A stretch of DNA of 64,000 nt from Gerris lacustris (taxonomy: Eukaryota > Arthropoda > Insecta > Hemiptera > Gerridae), in contig OX578285.1 of the NCBI GenBank assembly GCA_951217055.1, forward strand, positions 59,989,102 through 60,053,101. Direction: 5' to 3'. Positions 1 to 11,754 of this stretch are shown here, one piece after another. The notes beneath the pieces are model-generated. The model did not search any database. It had not been told where the DNA came from and saw only the letters and a program-made list of their open reading frames with translations. The position numbers and the translations under genes were made by a program. Every line of letters starts with the position of its first letter. The stretch's first letter is position 1.

Positions 1-185
1 TTTACTCTTCCAGGACTTTACACACTCCACTGCCACACTCATGTGGCCAAGAATCAGCCTGGCCCTCTACACTATTGGCAATGATCGTCAAATGTTTAAG
101 GTTGGCAGGCTGGTTAAAGAAAATTACCAGGATTTTCCAGCGTTCACCCCCTAGTCCATGGAGCCTTAATATAACGATAAAATTA
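1..185. other. No recognisable feature
   Basis: I see no coding, RNA or repeat signal here. The 73-codon open frame that begins in this stretch runs into the foldback element that follows and shows no protein-like composition. Confidence 0.5.
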
Positions 186-642
186 TTTTGGGTCTTTTCT
201 GTTATCCTGAAGGGTGCAACCCTGTTACTTTTATCGGGTATTCAGATTTTCTACATCTGTCTAGTACACAAAAAGCTAAAAAAAACCACTTGTTAAGTTG
301 ATCACCTCATTATTTATTGATATATATAAACACTTTTTTTTTTTTACTTTTTTCCGAAACAATGATATGAAATATGAAGATATTGTTGTTATCTCATTAC
401 AGTTTTAAGGAAAACACAATTAGTGGCACTTCTTTACATTGTTACTCCCCTTATAAATAAAACAGAGGGGAGTAACAATCTAAAGAACGTGATCAACCTA
501 TCGCGTGTCTTTTTAGCATTTTGTGTACTACAGTTGTAGGAAATCTGAATGCCTCATAAAAGTTGAAGGGTGCAACCCTGTATATGCGAAAAACCGCCCG
601 GTGGGGGGGGGGGGGGAATAACAGAAAAGACCCATTATTTCA
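186..642. repeat. Foldback (palindromic) element
   Basis: The left part (about 186-280) and right part (about 516-642) are imperfect reverse complements. Both carry the block around GGGTCTTTTCTGTTAT and the self-complementary core AAGGGTGCAACCCT. A second hairpin lies inside, where ATTGTTACTCCCCT near 438 pairs with AGGGGAGTAACAAT near 465. A 14-15 bp G tract sits near 602-616. This is the architecture of a non-autonomous foldback DNA element. No target duplication was recognised, so the ends are approximate. Confidence 0.55.
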
Positions 643-1422
643 AGAACCTTTTAGGTCCACTTCTATCTGTATTGATATATTAGCCATTTAGTTTTATTAA
701 CAATAATCTGATCAATTGGGCTCTCCAAGATTAATTCACTATCATTCCTTATCGTACAATGTACCATGAAGGACGAATATGTAGGGATGATACCTATATA
801 AGGTAGTGCGTGGCTGGAGGGTAGGGGCTTAGGCCCCCCCCCCCACCCTTAGAAATAATTCGGATGCGGTGCCAGAGGTAGTTACGGGGGACTTCAGTTC
901 CCACTTCTCCCACCACTATTTTTCAATCTACATTAGTAGCCATGAGTATAATTATACAAACAAGTTCAATTATATTAGTTGACTAGATAGAATTCGTAAT
1001 TAAGGAAAGAAGAGAGCCCATCATTCATGTATTACGTGGGAGCTGAAAAAGGTGGCAGGGGCAAGGGGTTTAGTAGCAGTCTTAAAACGTTTTTGGCTAC
1101 TTCTCAGTATCCTAAATTGGGGGTGTTGTCCCATTCCTCATAATTGTTTTTGCTTTTACTTAAACAATTTTTGAATGCTCAATCCGCTCCATATTTCTCT
1201 CTTAATGACGTAGAATGACAATTCGGGTTGTTAACCTTAGGTTATAATTATGTTCATAGGATCTACTGGATCTAGGTACTTAGCTTAACAAATCCTCATA
1301 AAATAATAACAAACGTGGCTAACAAGACACCAACGCAAAGTAAATGCCTCCTTAACCTACTTACTTACCTAGACAGTGGTTGTAAAGAGGAGGGGGGGGG
1401 GGGGAAGAGACACATTGTTTAA
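643..1422. other. AT-rich stretch, homopolymer tracts only
   Basis: No gene or RNA signal is visible. It holds a C tract near 833-844 and a G tract near 1391-1404, both of the kind scattered through the window's repeats. Confidence 0.5.
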
Positions 1423-1592
1423 GTTTGTGCCAAATGAGTCTAAGTGCGTTGACAGCGCAGGAAAGTGAAAAAAAATGGGATGGGGAGCCAATGAGAGCTT
1501 AGGATTTTAAAATCCCGAGTACTCATTGGCTCCCCACCCCATGTTTTTACTTCCTCTCTTTGTCAGCGCACTAAAACTCATTTGGCACCAAC
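1423..1592. mobile_element. Short foldback MITE
   Basis: The arms 1423-1498 and 1503-1592 are near-complete reverse complements, starting from GTGCCAAATGAGT and its complement ACTCATTTGGCAC. The arms almost meet, leaving a loop of a few bases, so a transcript would form a hairpin of about 80 bp. There is no coding capacity. It is consistent with a miniature inverted-repeat element; the superfamily is not determined. Confidence 0.65.
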
Positions 1593-1675
1593 TGTAGTTC
1601 ACCTGATGAAGTTTTCGGCCTACCGTCTAACAATTATGTACATTATACTTCTTGAAAATTGGATGAGCACCTCTC

Positions 1676-2267
1676 AAAAAATCGGTCTGAGACAACTCAA
1701 ACAGACTTTCTCATATATACGAGTTCATAATTACTTATCTCAGTTTTTTCCATTTATTAGTTTTCGTAGGTACATTTGATAATGATCCAACATTTCATCG
1801 ATATTTATCATAAAAATAACTTCTCCTCGGCGGGAAATCGAACCCGGCCTCTCGCCGTCCGCGTTTAAAGCTATTTTCTCAGGAAATAGATTTTTCCCGG
1901 GAAAACATTATACCCCGTTAGATTTGTATTTAAATGGACTACATTTTAGAATTTTTTAATCAAAATCGTCGGAACCGTTTTCGAGAAATATTTTTTTTCA
2001 GAGTTTTTTAGGGGTAGCGCCCCCAAATTTGGAGTTAAAATTAATTTCTAATTTTCGCCTCGGGGTATGATTTTGCTGAACGTGTATGCCAAATTTTGTC
2101 AATATCGGCCCTGTAATTTAGGCTTCAGACGTCTGCATAGACAGACGACAGACAGACATTTTGTAAAAACCACTTTTTTGGACTCAGGGGACCTCAAAAC
2201 GTGTAAATCCATCTAAATCGAATTTTCTCACTATCACAATACTTTCTCTTTTTATGAGAAAGTAAAA
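1676..2267 (-). mobile_element. F1 repeat, copy a (GTCY-type, HINE-like)
   Basis: This is a roughly 590-bp member of a family with at least seven copies here. Orientation is taken from the strand that carries the short GTCT/GTCY run. Shared landmarks read on the minus strand: a GAGAAAGT start, TTTACACGTTTTGAGG, a short (GTCT)n, a block around CTAAACTACTGGGCCGATTT (degenerate here), and a tRNA B-box-like block (GGGTTCGATTTCC). Near the other end is a GAGAAAGT..GTCTGAG block. A central GTCY microsatellite between two conserved blocks is typical of DINE-1/Helentron-associated elements. Assignment to that group is inference. Confidence 0.6.
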
Positions 2268-2298
2268 ACGACTAAGTTCAATTTGTTAGTGTTAAGAC

Positions 2299-2916
2299 TA
2301 GCGTTGGGACAACCGACTAGAAAAAACAACCGAATGAATAAGTCGATTCGGGAAAAAACAGTCGATTGAATTCAATCGACTGAAAACAGTCTCATAGCGG
2401 GTATAGGATATATGAATAAAGATATAAACCGAGACTGAACTCGCAAGTCGAATTTTTCAATCGAATGGTTTTTTTTATATAGGAGAAGTTCGGTGGAGGC
2501 AGTAAAGGCCTCAGAGCTGAGGGGGGGTGAGAGTGAGAAGGCGCTTGACACTCGTTATCTCGTCCCAAACTACAGCCTGCTACGGCATCGTTTTCATTCG
2601 AATGAAAAAATATAGACTGAGACTGAATCCAGTCGACTTTTTCATTCGAATGTTTCATTCGGATGTTTTTTTGTTTTGGGTAGGGGAAAGGAACGACGGT
2701 GAAGGGCTCAGAGCGGAGGAGGGGTGAGAAGGCTCATGACACTCGTTATCTCGTTATACACACGTCTACATATACACGTCCGAATTACAACTAATACAAC
2801 TTCAAACTATAGACTGATATCATTCGAATGAAAACTAGATATCCACAACCGAATGAATGAATATTTTAAAACAACCGTTTAGTCGACTTTTTTCAATCGA
2901 TTGGTTCCCAACGCTA
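2299..2916. mobile_element. hAT-type MITE with 8-bp target duplication
   Basis: The left end reads TAGCGTTGGGAC and the right end is its complement, CCCAACGCTA. The element is flanked on both sides by the identical octamer GTTAAGAC (2291-2298 and 2917-2924). An 8-bp duplication with short terminal inverted repeats is the hallmark of the hAT superfamily. The 618-bp interior is full of the palindromic motif CATTCGAATG and its variants (near 2596, 2644, 2654 and 2820) and has no transposase frame, so it is non-autonomous. It sits between two F1 copies. Confidence 0.85.
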
Positions 2917-2969
2917 GTTAAGACGTTAGTAGATGAACTAATCTATCCAATACACCTCGAACTATGACG

Positions 2970-3470
2970 TTACGTAATTATTTTGGTTCAGTATATTCCA
3001 TTTCTTAGTTGTGAGTTTTCGTACCTACATTTAATTATTTTATTATTGAACATTTTATCAAAATGTGCCATAAAGATAACTTCTCCCCAGTGGGGAATCG
3101 AACCCGTTTTCCCACCGTTTGCGTTTAAAGCTATCTATTCTGAGGAAACAAGATGTTTCCGGGGGAAACGACTTATATAGTTAAATTCGTATTTAAATTG
3201 ACTACATTTTAATAAAAATCATAAGAGTTTTTCGGCGTTAGTGCTCTCATCAAATTTAGAGCTAAAATTCATATCTCGATTTTACCTCGGGATATAATTT
3301 TTCTGCTTAATTCAATCGAAATCGGTCCAGTAGTTTAGGCTCCACGTGTCTGCACAGACTACAGACAGACATTTGTTTAAGTTTAAAAACAACTTTTTTT
3401 GGAATCATGGGACTTCAAAACGTGTAAATCCATTATAATCGAATTTTCGCCCCATAATAATACTTTTACT
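2970..3470 (-). mobile_element. F1 repeat, copy b
   Basis: Same order of landmarks as copy a: a degenerate terminal block, the tRNA-like B-box block near 3090-3125 (minus strand GGGTTCGATTCCCC), the GGCCGATTT-type block near 3315-3345, a short GTCT run near 3360, and the CACGTTTTGAAG block near 3415. It is diverged from copy a by many substitutions, so the two are independent insertions rather than a recent duplication. Confidence 0.6.
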
Positions 3471-3475
3471 TTAGA

Positions 3476-3640
3476 TACTAGCCTTCCCCCTGGGATTCCG
3501 CGCGGGGCTCATGCTTGGAATAAGTGGCAAGGTTTCCTATTATCATGTAGTCCAAGCGATAAAATAAATCGCCGTAGTAGTTTCTTTTGCAAACCCTTCA
3601 TAGAAAAGAATCATGACTATATAACTATATGTATTATTAA
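3476..3640. repeat. F6 interspersed repeat, copy a
   Basis: The stretch beginning CCTGGGATTCCGCGCGGGG and running on to a GAATCATGACTATAT-like end is shared in diverged form with 29452-29530 and 61290-61430. No coding signal and no terminal repeats were identified. The class is unknown. Confidence 0.45.
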
Positions 3641-4167
3641 ATTCCATTATTAAGAATGAAATACCCTGTTAATCGAAGTTAAGAGGCTATTTATTACATT
3701 TAAAATATCCTCCATTTTATTATCAGGCACGATAAATAACAATATATAAAAAATCGAACTCTGGAGGTCTCGGAACTTTTCCTTACCAAATAATATTAAA
3801 ATGGTGGCAGATATTTAGATGACATTTTGTATCTGACAGAGAGATATAATTGGTGCGAATTTCACCTTAATCAGCGTAATAGGTCCAAAATTATTTAGCG
3901 TTAAAGTTCAAAAATCGATATTTTCCAAATGGCGGCTAATATCCAAACGAAATTCAGCGGAAATTATTTGTCTTATAAAGGGCTGAAATTGGTGCAAATG
4001 TTTTGATAAAAATGTTTTAACTTTTTACGATTTTTTGAAATTTTGTGTTGACTCAGCAAAATGGGTTAATACCATTACAAATTTGTGATTTTCCGGGAAG
4101 TACAACTACAGGAAGGACTGAATTTTGTACCGATTTTCAAACCTCTAGCTTAATAACTGTTGGAGGT
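3641..4167. other. No clear feature
   Basis: AT-rich sequence with two weakly similar blocks (near 3797 and 3928, AATGGTGGC/AATGGCGGC followed by ATTGGTGC) that may be an old tandem duplication. Nothing else is supported. Confidence 0.4.
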
Positions 4168-4290
4168 ATGCGTGATTTTCAAACCTCTAGCTTAATAAGC
4201 TTAATAGTTAAGCTTAATTAATAAGCTTAATAGTTAAGCTTAATAAGCTTAACTGCTTAAGCTTAATAAGCTTAACTGCTTAAGCTTAAG
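4168..4290. repeat. AAGCTTAA-based simple array
   Basis: Irregular tandem repeats of 8-14 bp built on CTTAATAAGCTTAA, each unit self-complementary. The tract is therefore a low-complexity, hairpin-prone region. Confidence 0.75.
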
Positions 4291-4424
4291 CTGTATGCGT
4301 AATTTTTATTTTGATGCTAAAATCAATAATCGACATTGTTATGAAAATTGTTTTTTCTATACAATTTTTTTTTTTTTTCTACAATTTTTTAATAACTTAT
4401 ATTAAACAATATTTTTCGATTAAA

Positions 4425-4690
4425 CCAAGCCTACAACATACTCAACATGTTGGCACACTTTACAGATAGTTTGTGTATTACATACTTACAGCTTGTCGCC
4501 ACCAGTCTGACTTTATAGGCGCAAAAGTGGCTAAAAGAAATCGATTAACTTTTTCTCCATCGGTTCCACCCTAAATTTGATACATTTGTTTTTTAAATTT
4601 TTGACTTTGAGCTCTTATGACGTCCTCAATTGTTCACAGGTTTAATTTCTGATTGAGGTGCTTAAACCTCATACTCATGCTCTTTAAATT
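4425..4690. repeat. Old interspersed repeat shared with two other places
   Basis: The block around CCAAGCCTACAACAT (near 4426) recurs near 62975 in the same orientation. The block TGTCGCCACCAGTC (near 4495) recurs in inverted orientation near 63070. The following part, around TTTAATTTCTGATTG (near 4640), recurs in diverged form near 28220. This looks like an old composite repeat. It has no coding signal. Confidence 0.45.
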
Positions 4691-5770
4691 GAGTATTTTT
4701 TATTTTATTAATTTGTCCTAGAACCAGTTATTTAATATTTACTGGTGGAGCTTTATTTAGAAGAGACTGGTAATTAAATGAATACACCAATGGTTGATGA
4801 TTGTTCTATATGACTTCCCAGTCTGATTGGTTTTGATAGCGTTTATTTTCTCATTTATGTTACTTTTTTTTAGTTTTGTTATTTATTACTATATCGCTAC
4901 CTCGGAACAAGACTGTCACAACTAAAAAAATGTGAGTTTTGGGAAATTATGTTTTAAAGTCACTGACACTCAATGGCTCTTCACTTTTGATTGTATAGAA
5001 AACTGATAGCGTAACAAGCTTTTACACGGTTAATAAAATTTTCCTTTAAGTCAATTTTTCTTAGCTTTCACCATCATAACACCCATTAAACCCCTTAAGG
5101 GCTTTGGCTTATGTCGGTTTTTCTTAAAAACTTTTGATCCGTGTTTTGAGTTGTGACAGTATTGCAGGAAATAGTAATAAGTAGTGACAGTATAGCAGGA
5201 AAAAACACACAAAGAGGCTTTATTTTTATTGAAGTTCTAAAATACACAGTTTATTCAAGTTCCAATGAAATGTGTCTGTTTCACAAAAACAAACAGCATG
5301 CAATCACCAGGTTTTTTAGACAAGAGTGGCATAATTTAATAATAAGATATAATAAATAAGATATAAATACATTTTTTGTATAATCCATTTCCAGTATTGT
5401 CTACTAAACATTAATGGTTTAAAATGTTTGTATTCGCTCTATAACTTGATAAATTGTAAAGATTTGAATCTTGAATGTTTAAGTACATATGCAAGACTGA
5501 AGACAGTAAATATTGTCAGCTTGTGTTTTGATAGTGTATGATCAGAATTGAATTATGTGTATGATCAGAATTAGGGTCAATATGAAATGAGGTGAAAAAA
5601 AGTTAACCCCGTTCAAATGACGGTTAATGAGTAAATAAGGAAATTTACAAGTCACACTGCTAAATCGTACTATATATGTTTTTCGACGCAGTGTCCCCTT
5701 GTCATTTGCTAATTGTCCGGCCCGAAATAGAAGACATTTGTTTAATAAATAAGACGCAGGCTTAAGTATA
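4691..5770. other. No recognisable feature
   Basis: AT-rich sequence. Short local duplications exist (GTGTATGATCAGAATT twice near 5535-5570), but no gene, RNA or element ends were found. Confidence 0.5.
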
Positions 5771-6004
5771 TTATGTAAGCTTTGTAACGGGTGATTGTGA
5801 CGTAGCGATGCTCAGCCCCAAGCCAGGGTGTAAGTGTATTGTGTGTACAGCGAAGCCGGTTAGTTTAAACTCTATCTGTTGACCAGGGTTCCCCCTTCCA
5901 TCGGAGACGACTTTATTGAATGGAGCCCGTATAGATAAGCCGACTGCCTTGGCACTCCGGCCCCAGTCTATAGTATACCGTCCTACCGCCTTATCCCTTT
6001 CCAT
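5771..6004 (-). CDS. Hypothetical ORF in a GC-richer island
   Basis: I do not recognise this protein. A 77-codon frame begins MERDKAVGRYTIDWG and ends with TAA. What sets it apart is composition: the segment is clearly richer in G and C than its surroundings, third codon positions use G and C freely (AAG, GGC, GTC), and the translation is not low-complexity. It contains a glycine-rich patch, SDGRGNPGQ, near residues 34-42 and no obvious membrane segment. There are no splice signals or homologous copies in the window to judge by. It could be a host exon, a piece of a retroelement protein, or a chance frame in a GC-rich insert. The start at 6004 is simply the first ATG. Confidence 0.22.
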   Translation of the reverse strand: MERDKAVGRYTIDWGRSAKAVGLSIRAPFNKVVSDGRGNPGQQIEFKLTGFAVHTIHLHPGLGLSIATSQSPVTKLT

Positions 6005-7130
6005 AAGTCTTTTAACTAACGTATCTCGTTATTAAAGCGTATTCCAAATTGTCCCATAGTATCAGTGATATGTAAAACATTTTTTAAAGAAATGTCTGAA
6101 AAGCGCTCGTAATTAAAAAAAAAATATATCTAAAATATTAGATGACCATGTCAATCATTATAGTGAAACGTATTTTCGGTGTAAATTATAAAAAGGCCTC
6201 AACACCTGTGACCGTCACAAAAAGAAGAAGACAGTGTTTTTAAAAGGAATTTGAACTAAGTACAAGGTGAAAATATTACACTATCTATTTACGTCGATAA
6301 ATCTACGTGTCCTAGCTTGAGATACTGCCCGTATACAAATAAAGTGTTAAGTGCTCCCTCCATCTCCTGCATAACGACCTTTGATATCGATTAGTGATAA
6401 GAATGAAGCAGTTTTACCAATATAACCGGCTCGTAGATCCCCCTATAAAAGTTTACTTTTGTCAAATCTCTTTACGTATTATTAAATTTCCCCTAATTAA
6501 AAATCGCTTGCAAGCTGGAAATATGATGCTGGAACTTTTTTCTCTCGATTTTTAAGAATTTATTTATATATTAATAAGTACCATTTATCCTGATTCAGAA
6601 GTATAATGGCTCGTACACGTTTTTAAGCCTCCGTTCATTACAATAGTAATTTTTCACAAGAACTTTAATTGTTCACTGAAATTACTTATAAAGCGAATCT
6701 TGTAATAGCATTAGTAATATCAATCAATCACTTGCTCACGATATACTAATCATGATTGAGCAATAATTATTTGTAGGATTTTATACTTCTATTCTTTGCC
6801 GACGAGTTAAGTTCAATTCTTACTGGTCGTTGGCTACATACATTTATATATTTTTAGATCGCCGATTGACACACTATTTTCCTATTATAATGAAAACCAC
6901 TTATAGTGTTCATTGGGCATTGGGTACTGATTATTTAATTTAATTTCGAGCACTCTGTTCATCTAAGACTACCTCGCACGAGCAAGGTATCCGACTGATT
7001 TTCATTTCTTCGTATTTATTATTGTTGTTTCTTTTACGTCCCTTCCCGATTTACACAAATTTAGATTATTTCAGGTGTCTGCCATTTTTCACATTTATTC
7101 AATGTTATCTTCAGTGTGAGAAATTACCCG
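6005..7130. other. No clear gene; one TATA-like sequence
   Basis: TATAAAAAGG occurs near 6187 on the plus strand, without an initiator-like match at the usual distance. Otherwise the region is AT-rich and featureless. Confidence 0.4.
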
Positions 7131-7450
7131 CCTCTCTGGGATTTGAACCATTATCAAGTATGTCGGCGTTTAGGTTTTGGTTTCAGCCGAGTACGCTAAC
7201 CACTTGGCTAATGTGATCCCTATTTGTGACACATCATTAGGCCATTATCCAGATCCGGTCACTTTACTCATCTACACGATGTGACACCTCTCTGGGATTC
7301 GAACCATTATCAAGTGTTGGCGTTTAGGTTTTGGTGTCTGCCGAGTACGCTAACCACTTGGCTAATGCGATCCCCGCATTTGCGACACATCATTATCCGG
7401 ATCCGGTTACTTTACTCGTCTACACGATGTGAAACCTCTCTGGGATTCGA
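7131..7450 (-). repeat. Tandem tRNA-derived units (SINE-head-like)
   Basis: Two complete units (7131-7286 and 7287-7434) and the first 16 bp of a third repeat in tandem. On the minus strand each holds an RNA polymerase III A box (TAGCCAAGTGG, near 7200-7210 and 7355-7366) and, about 62 bases on, a B box (GGTTCGAATCC in unit 2, GGTTCAAATCC in unit 1), with the spacing of a tRNA gene. The arms do not fold into a full cloverleaf and no acceptor stem or convincing anticodon loop is evident. These are tRNA-derived repeats rather than a working tRNA. The A box sequence resembles the serine/leucine type. Confidence 0.65.
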
Positions 7451-8819
7451 CTTAGGTTGATATTGTTATTATTCCGCTTATAGCAGGTGCTCTTTCCAAC
7501 ACCTGCAGATTTAATTTGTCCATTATTATCAAATAGATTAATCAATAATTGATTACTCTTTCATTGTACTATGATGAAATCCAGCGAAGTTTATGATTCG
7601 AATGTTGGCAAATTCGACAATCTTTGCGTGGTTCCATTGGGCATTGGGTGAAAGACTTCGGACCTTATACGCGGTTTCTATTCTTTTCGACTGATAAATT
7701 AGTAAAAATTAGTAGTGAAAACGTCGTTCTTTCGAACAAATCAACACAATGGTGGGTTAGAGGATGTAGAAAGATCGTCCCATTTGAAATTTTGACTCGA
7801 ATCTTAGGAATTTGAACCTTTTAAGTCGTTATTAGGACAGTGATTTAATAATTATGGTTTCACTGCTACACCGATCCCACTAATTTGTCGTTTAATTACC
7901 ATCACGATGCTAACAATGTCTTGCTGTAACATAATCGCTCACCTTTAAAGGACATCGGACCTACGTTGGTTCCGACATGCGCGACACGGTGAACTAGCCT
8001 GTATACATTTCTTAACTGGTATTAGTCACTGTCTCGAGATCTCTAATTGGTATTCTACTACGATTCCCTGCGATCATGCTACCTCTTCTCTCTCAAGGAT
8101 ATCTTTCGGGTTATTAAACTTCCTTTGAAATACACCTTGTAAACATTAAATTACAACAGTGAATCATGCTCCATAGTAAGAGCGGTAGGTTGGAACTACT
8201 AACTAAGAGTCTGTGGTTTGATACTCGGAGACATTTTGAGTAAATTTGATCTTTCTCTCTCCTAATGCTAATTTTGATGATTAAAATTCTTCTAGACTGG
8301 ATTGCTTATCGACTTATCATGTCAATGTCCTTAATTATGTACTTAGTTTTGATTCCGAGTTTACCTTACTGAGCCCTGTGAACATTCTGAAGACCTAGAA
8401 TGTTCACAGTGCTTCTGATGCCTTCGGTAAGATGTTAAGCCAAAATATGTGCCTATATCGAAAAATTTGACTTTAAATAAATATTGGGGGGGGGGGATTT
8501 ATTGAATTTGATTTTCGACATTTTGTAACAAATTTGGAATTGTATATAGATAAATATAATACTTTTTTCTTGAATAGTCGTAATTTGGTACGATTTTTGA
8601 AAATTGTACTTTTTGTTGGTACCTACATTTTGAACAAAAGTTATACTATACATTTTCATTCACGAGTTGGGGGTGAGTAGTTTAATTATAGGAGTTACCT
8701 TTAAATCGCACGAGATCAGTTTGTAGGGGTCAATGGTTTAATCGTAGGCGTTCTTTAAGGGAAAAAGTTGTTTTTTAAATGCACAAAAAAAAAAAAAAAA
8801 AAAAAAAATATTCTCGGTA
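7451..8819. other. No gene; poly-A and poly-G tracts
   Basis: Contains a G tract near 8487-8495 and a 24-base A tract near 8785-8808. A weak B-box-like string (GTGGTTTGATACTC near 8214) could be an eroded tRNA-derived repeat. Nothing else is supported. Confidence 0.4.
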
Positions 8820-9375
8820 TTTAATGTTTTCCTTTCTCATATAAAGAGAACGTATTATGATGGCGCGAAAATTTGATTTTGATGGATTTACACGTTTTGA
8901 TGCCTCCTCAAAAAAATTGGTTTTTTAAAAATGTCTGTCGGTCGCCTGTACCGACGCGTAGAGCCTAAACTACTGGGCCGATTTGGACAAAATTTAGCAT
9001 ACATGTTCAGAAAAGTCATTCCCCGAGGCGAAATCGAGAAATGAATTTTAGCTCCGAATTTGGGCGCTACTCCCCAAAAACTTTGAAAAATTCTAAATGT
9101 AGACAATTTAAAAACGAATCTAACGATATAAGACGTTTTCCCGAGAAAAATCTAGTTCCCGAGAAAATAGCTTTAAACGCGGACGGAGAGAGGCCGGGTT
9201 CGATTCCCTGCCGAGAAGTTTTTTTATGATACATTTTTTATAAAATGTTCAATAATAATTAAATGTACCTATGAAAACTCGAAAACTAATAAATGGAAAA
9301 CACTGCGCTAAATAATTATGAACTCGTATATATATGAGAAAGTTTGTCTGAGTTATGTCTTGGACAGATTTTTTT
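8820..9375 (+). mobile_element. F1 repeat, copy c (best preserved)
   Basis: Full-length member on the plus strand. It has a TTTCTC..GAGAA hairpin-like start, TTTACACGTTTTGATG, GTCTGTCGGTCG, then CCTAAACTACTGGGCCGATT near 8965, CCCGAGGCGAAATCGAGAAA near 9021, the B-box block GGGTTCGATTCCC near 9197, and a tail with TATATATGAGAAAGTTTGTC. There is no long ORF. See copy a for the classification argument. Confidence 0.65.
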
Positions 9376-9872
9376 TAGTTCGAATTAAATAACAGGTTCT
9401 TTCCCATAGCAGTTTTATTTCGCGCGTTATTAACACCATTAACAATTTAAGTCGAGTAATTTAATATTCATACCCTGATGTAGATTGTCGTCAGATCATC
9501 AATGTGTATATCTACACTGCTACGACTGTATACATACTAGTGAAAAAATGTTCATAGCTTATCCTACCTCATCTTATTTTCACCGTCCCTTATTGGTTTT
9601 CTCAAAAATAAACTTCGTGTGTCGTCATAATTCGTGTTGGTTTCTGTAAACAGTGAGATCACTGGCTTTATCGACATGTTAAAGAAGAAACGCCGGAAGA
9701 TCTGACATCACACATGGTATTGATGACTTCACTCAACTCGGAGATATTATTAAGGAGAGTGAAAACGAAGCTAGTAGCACGAATGGTGGCGGGACGTAGG
9801 GTGATTCGTTCATTAAACGAATCCATATAAGATCTGTTTTACCTCGACGGGAGAAGTCGTAGCATAGTCGTC
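9376..9872. other. No recognisable feature
   Basis: AT-rich sequence between an F1 copy and a minisatellite. No coding or RNA signal seen. Confidence 0.45.
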
Positions 9873-10155
9873 CCACGTTGTGCTTCCATCACGACTATTC
9901 TTGTAATAACCATAGGAGTAACAAAACTTATTCCCTGGAATACCACGTTGTGCTTCCATTATGACTATTCTTGTAATAACCACAGGAGTAACAAAACTCA
10001 TTCCCTGGAATACCGCACGTTGTGCTTCCATCACGTCTATTCTTGTAATAACCATAGGACTAATAAAACTCATTCCCTGGAATACCACGTTGTGCTTCCA
10101 TCACGTCTATTCTTGTAATAACCACAGGAGTAACAAAACTCATTCCCTTGGTATT
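9873..10155. repeat. Minisatellite, four ~71-bp units
   Basis: Units start near 9873, 9943, 10013 and 10085 with CCACGTTGTGCTTCCAT (the third reads CCGCACGTTG), and each runs to AACTCATTCCCTGGAATA. Period is 70-72 bp, so frame is not kept between units, and the open frames crossing it on both strands are side effects of the repeat. Confidence 0.85.
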
Positions 10156-11754
10156 CTCTGATCATTCCTATCAATAAAAATTCACATTTAAAATTATATC
10201 AATGCAAAATAACAAATATAAACAAAAAAAAAAAAAAAAACACCAGAATGAAAATGTCATTTTCTGAAGTATTTTTGTATGCTGAATCCGACCTCAAGTT
10301 CAAATTTCTTTTATACGTGCAGTGTTTCCCGAAAATGCGCTTAAAGTTCGGAAAAACTGTGTTTTTCGACTCTATTTTTTATTTTGCATCAGAATAAAGT
10401 CAAAAAATAATTTGTTATACTACTGAAAAAGTAATACAAATATTAAGACTTAACTAAAGGAAAAATTAATTTTCTTAATAAAGAAAGGTCAATGGATTTT
10501 TTTGACTTTAGATTCGTGATCTGCATGATTTGAAGATATTTCAACGCCCAATATTTTTTTGTTCCAAAAATTCCAAAACCACAATTTTCTCTAAGCTCTT
10601 TTTCCGGGAAAACTGTATTGGAGAAATTTGGACTTCAGCTTCAGAGTGACCGAAAGTTCGTTAAATTTTTACTGAATAGTAATCAAATCAGCTATGCTGA
10701 TTAACTTTTATTTTTTACGAGTTTATATATTTTACAAAAGCTCTGTAGAAACATCTTACTTACATAATGCATTGATCTAAATTTCTTATTAGAATTACCT
10801 TGATGTGTTATAGTTTTCTATGCAAAACTATACTATTTAGCTAATATCATATAACTATAAAGTTCTTGATCTATAATGGATTAACTATAGTTACATATAA
10901 TCGATAAGCTTTTGTAAAAGAAACAAACAAAACAGTTCTTTTCATACACCGATTAAAATAAAATTGATTTTTTGTTTAAGATTACAATAAAGTAAGCTTG
11001 AGAATAACTAATTGTAGAAGGAAGCTGTGTTCTTTTGAAATGTTGAAGGTCAGTCGAAAGCTAAAAGCGATTTAAAAAGATCAAGACAAATATTTATTGT
11101 ATCTAATTTGCATAAATATTTAGTCTTGTGGGCAGAACATGTGATACTTACCCTACTCGTTATGACACTAACTTCGCTTTTATCTAAAACTACTTGTTGT
11201 TTCGTGCAATATTATCAACTATTTAATTCTGCTTTTTACATACGAGTATTATTCTGACATTTTATCGTCTAACTAAGCATGACAAATTACCCAATTCTCT
11301 ATTATGTATTCTAATGGATCTACAAATATTGATTTTGGCTCAGCATTGTACAAGGTTTGGAGAAGTGTCTGGGGAAACTGGGTCTCATTACCCCGTGTTT
11401 ATCTTTTTATTTGAATTCTACGTGATCGTGTGGCAGTGACTGATGTAATAAAACTTTTTTTATTTAATCAAAACTATACGAGAAAAGAAAAAAATAATAA
11501 TTAATTATGCATTGTTAAATGCTACATAAATCATGTTTTCTATAAATATATTGGTTATTTTCCGATAATACCATCAGATCCATTATTTATTTTTTAAACA
11601 TTTTATATATTTAAATTATCTTGAATAACATTATGCTCTTTTGCCATGTAAATATTCCTATAATTTTGCTATTTCCTGTAGTCCACAGTGAAAATTAAAC
11701 GAAACTAGTGATGTGGTGCATAAAGAACTCGGGTAGAAAAAAAATTTGCTCTTA
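10156..11754. other. No recognisable feature
   Basis: About 1.6 kb of AT-rich sequence with a poly-A tract near 10224. No gene, RNA gene or element ends were found. Confidence 0.5.

Noticed and set aside
1600..1640. CTGATGAAG near a GTC as another hammerhead
   Set aside because: No GAAA loop and no paired stems; only the short core string matches.
9813..10161. Frames on both strands across the 71-bp repeats
   Set aside because: Unit length varies between 70 and 72 bp, so the frame is not maintained; it is a minisatellite artefact.
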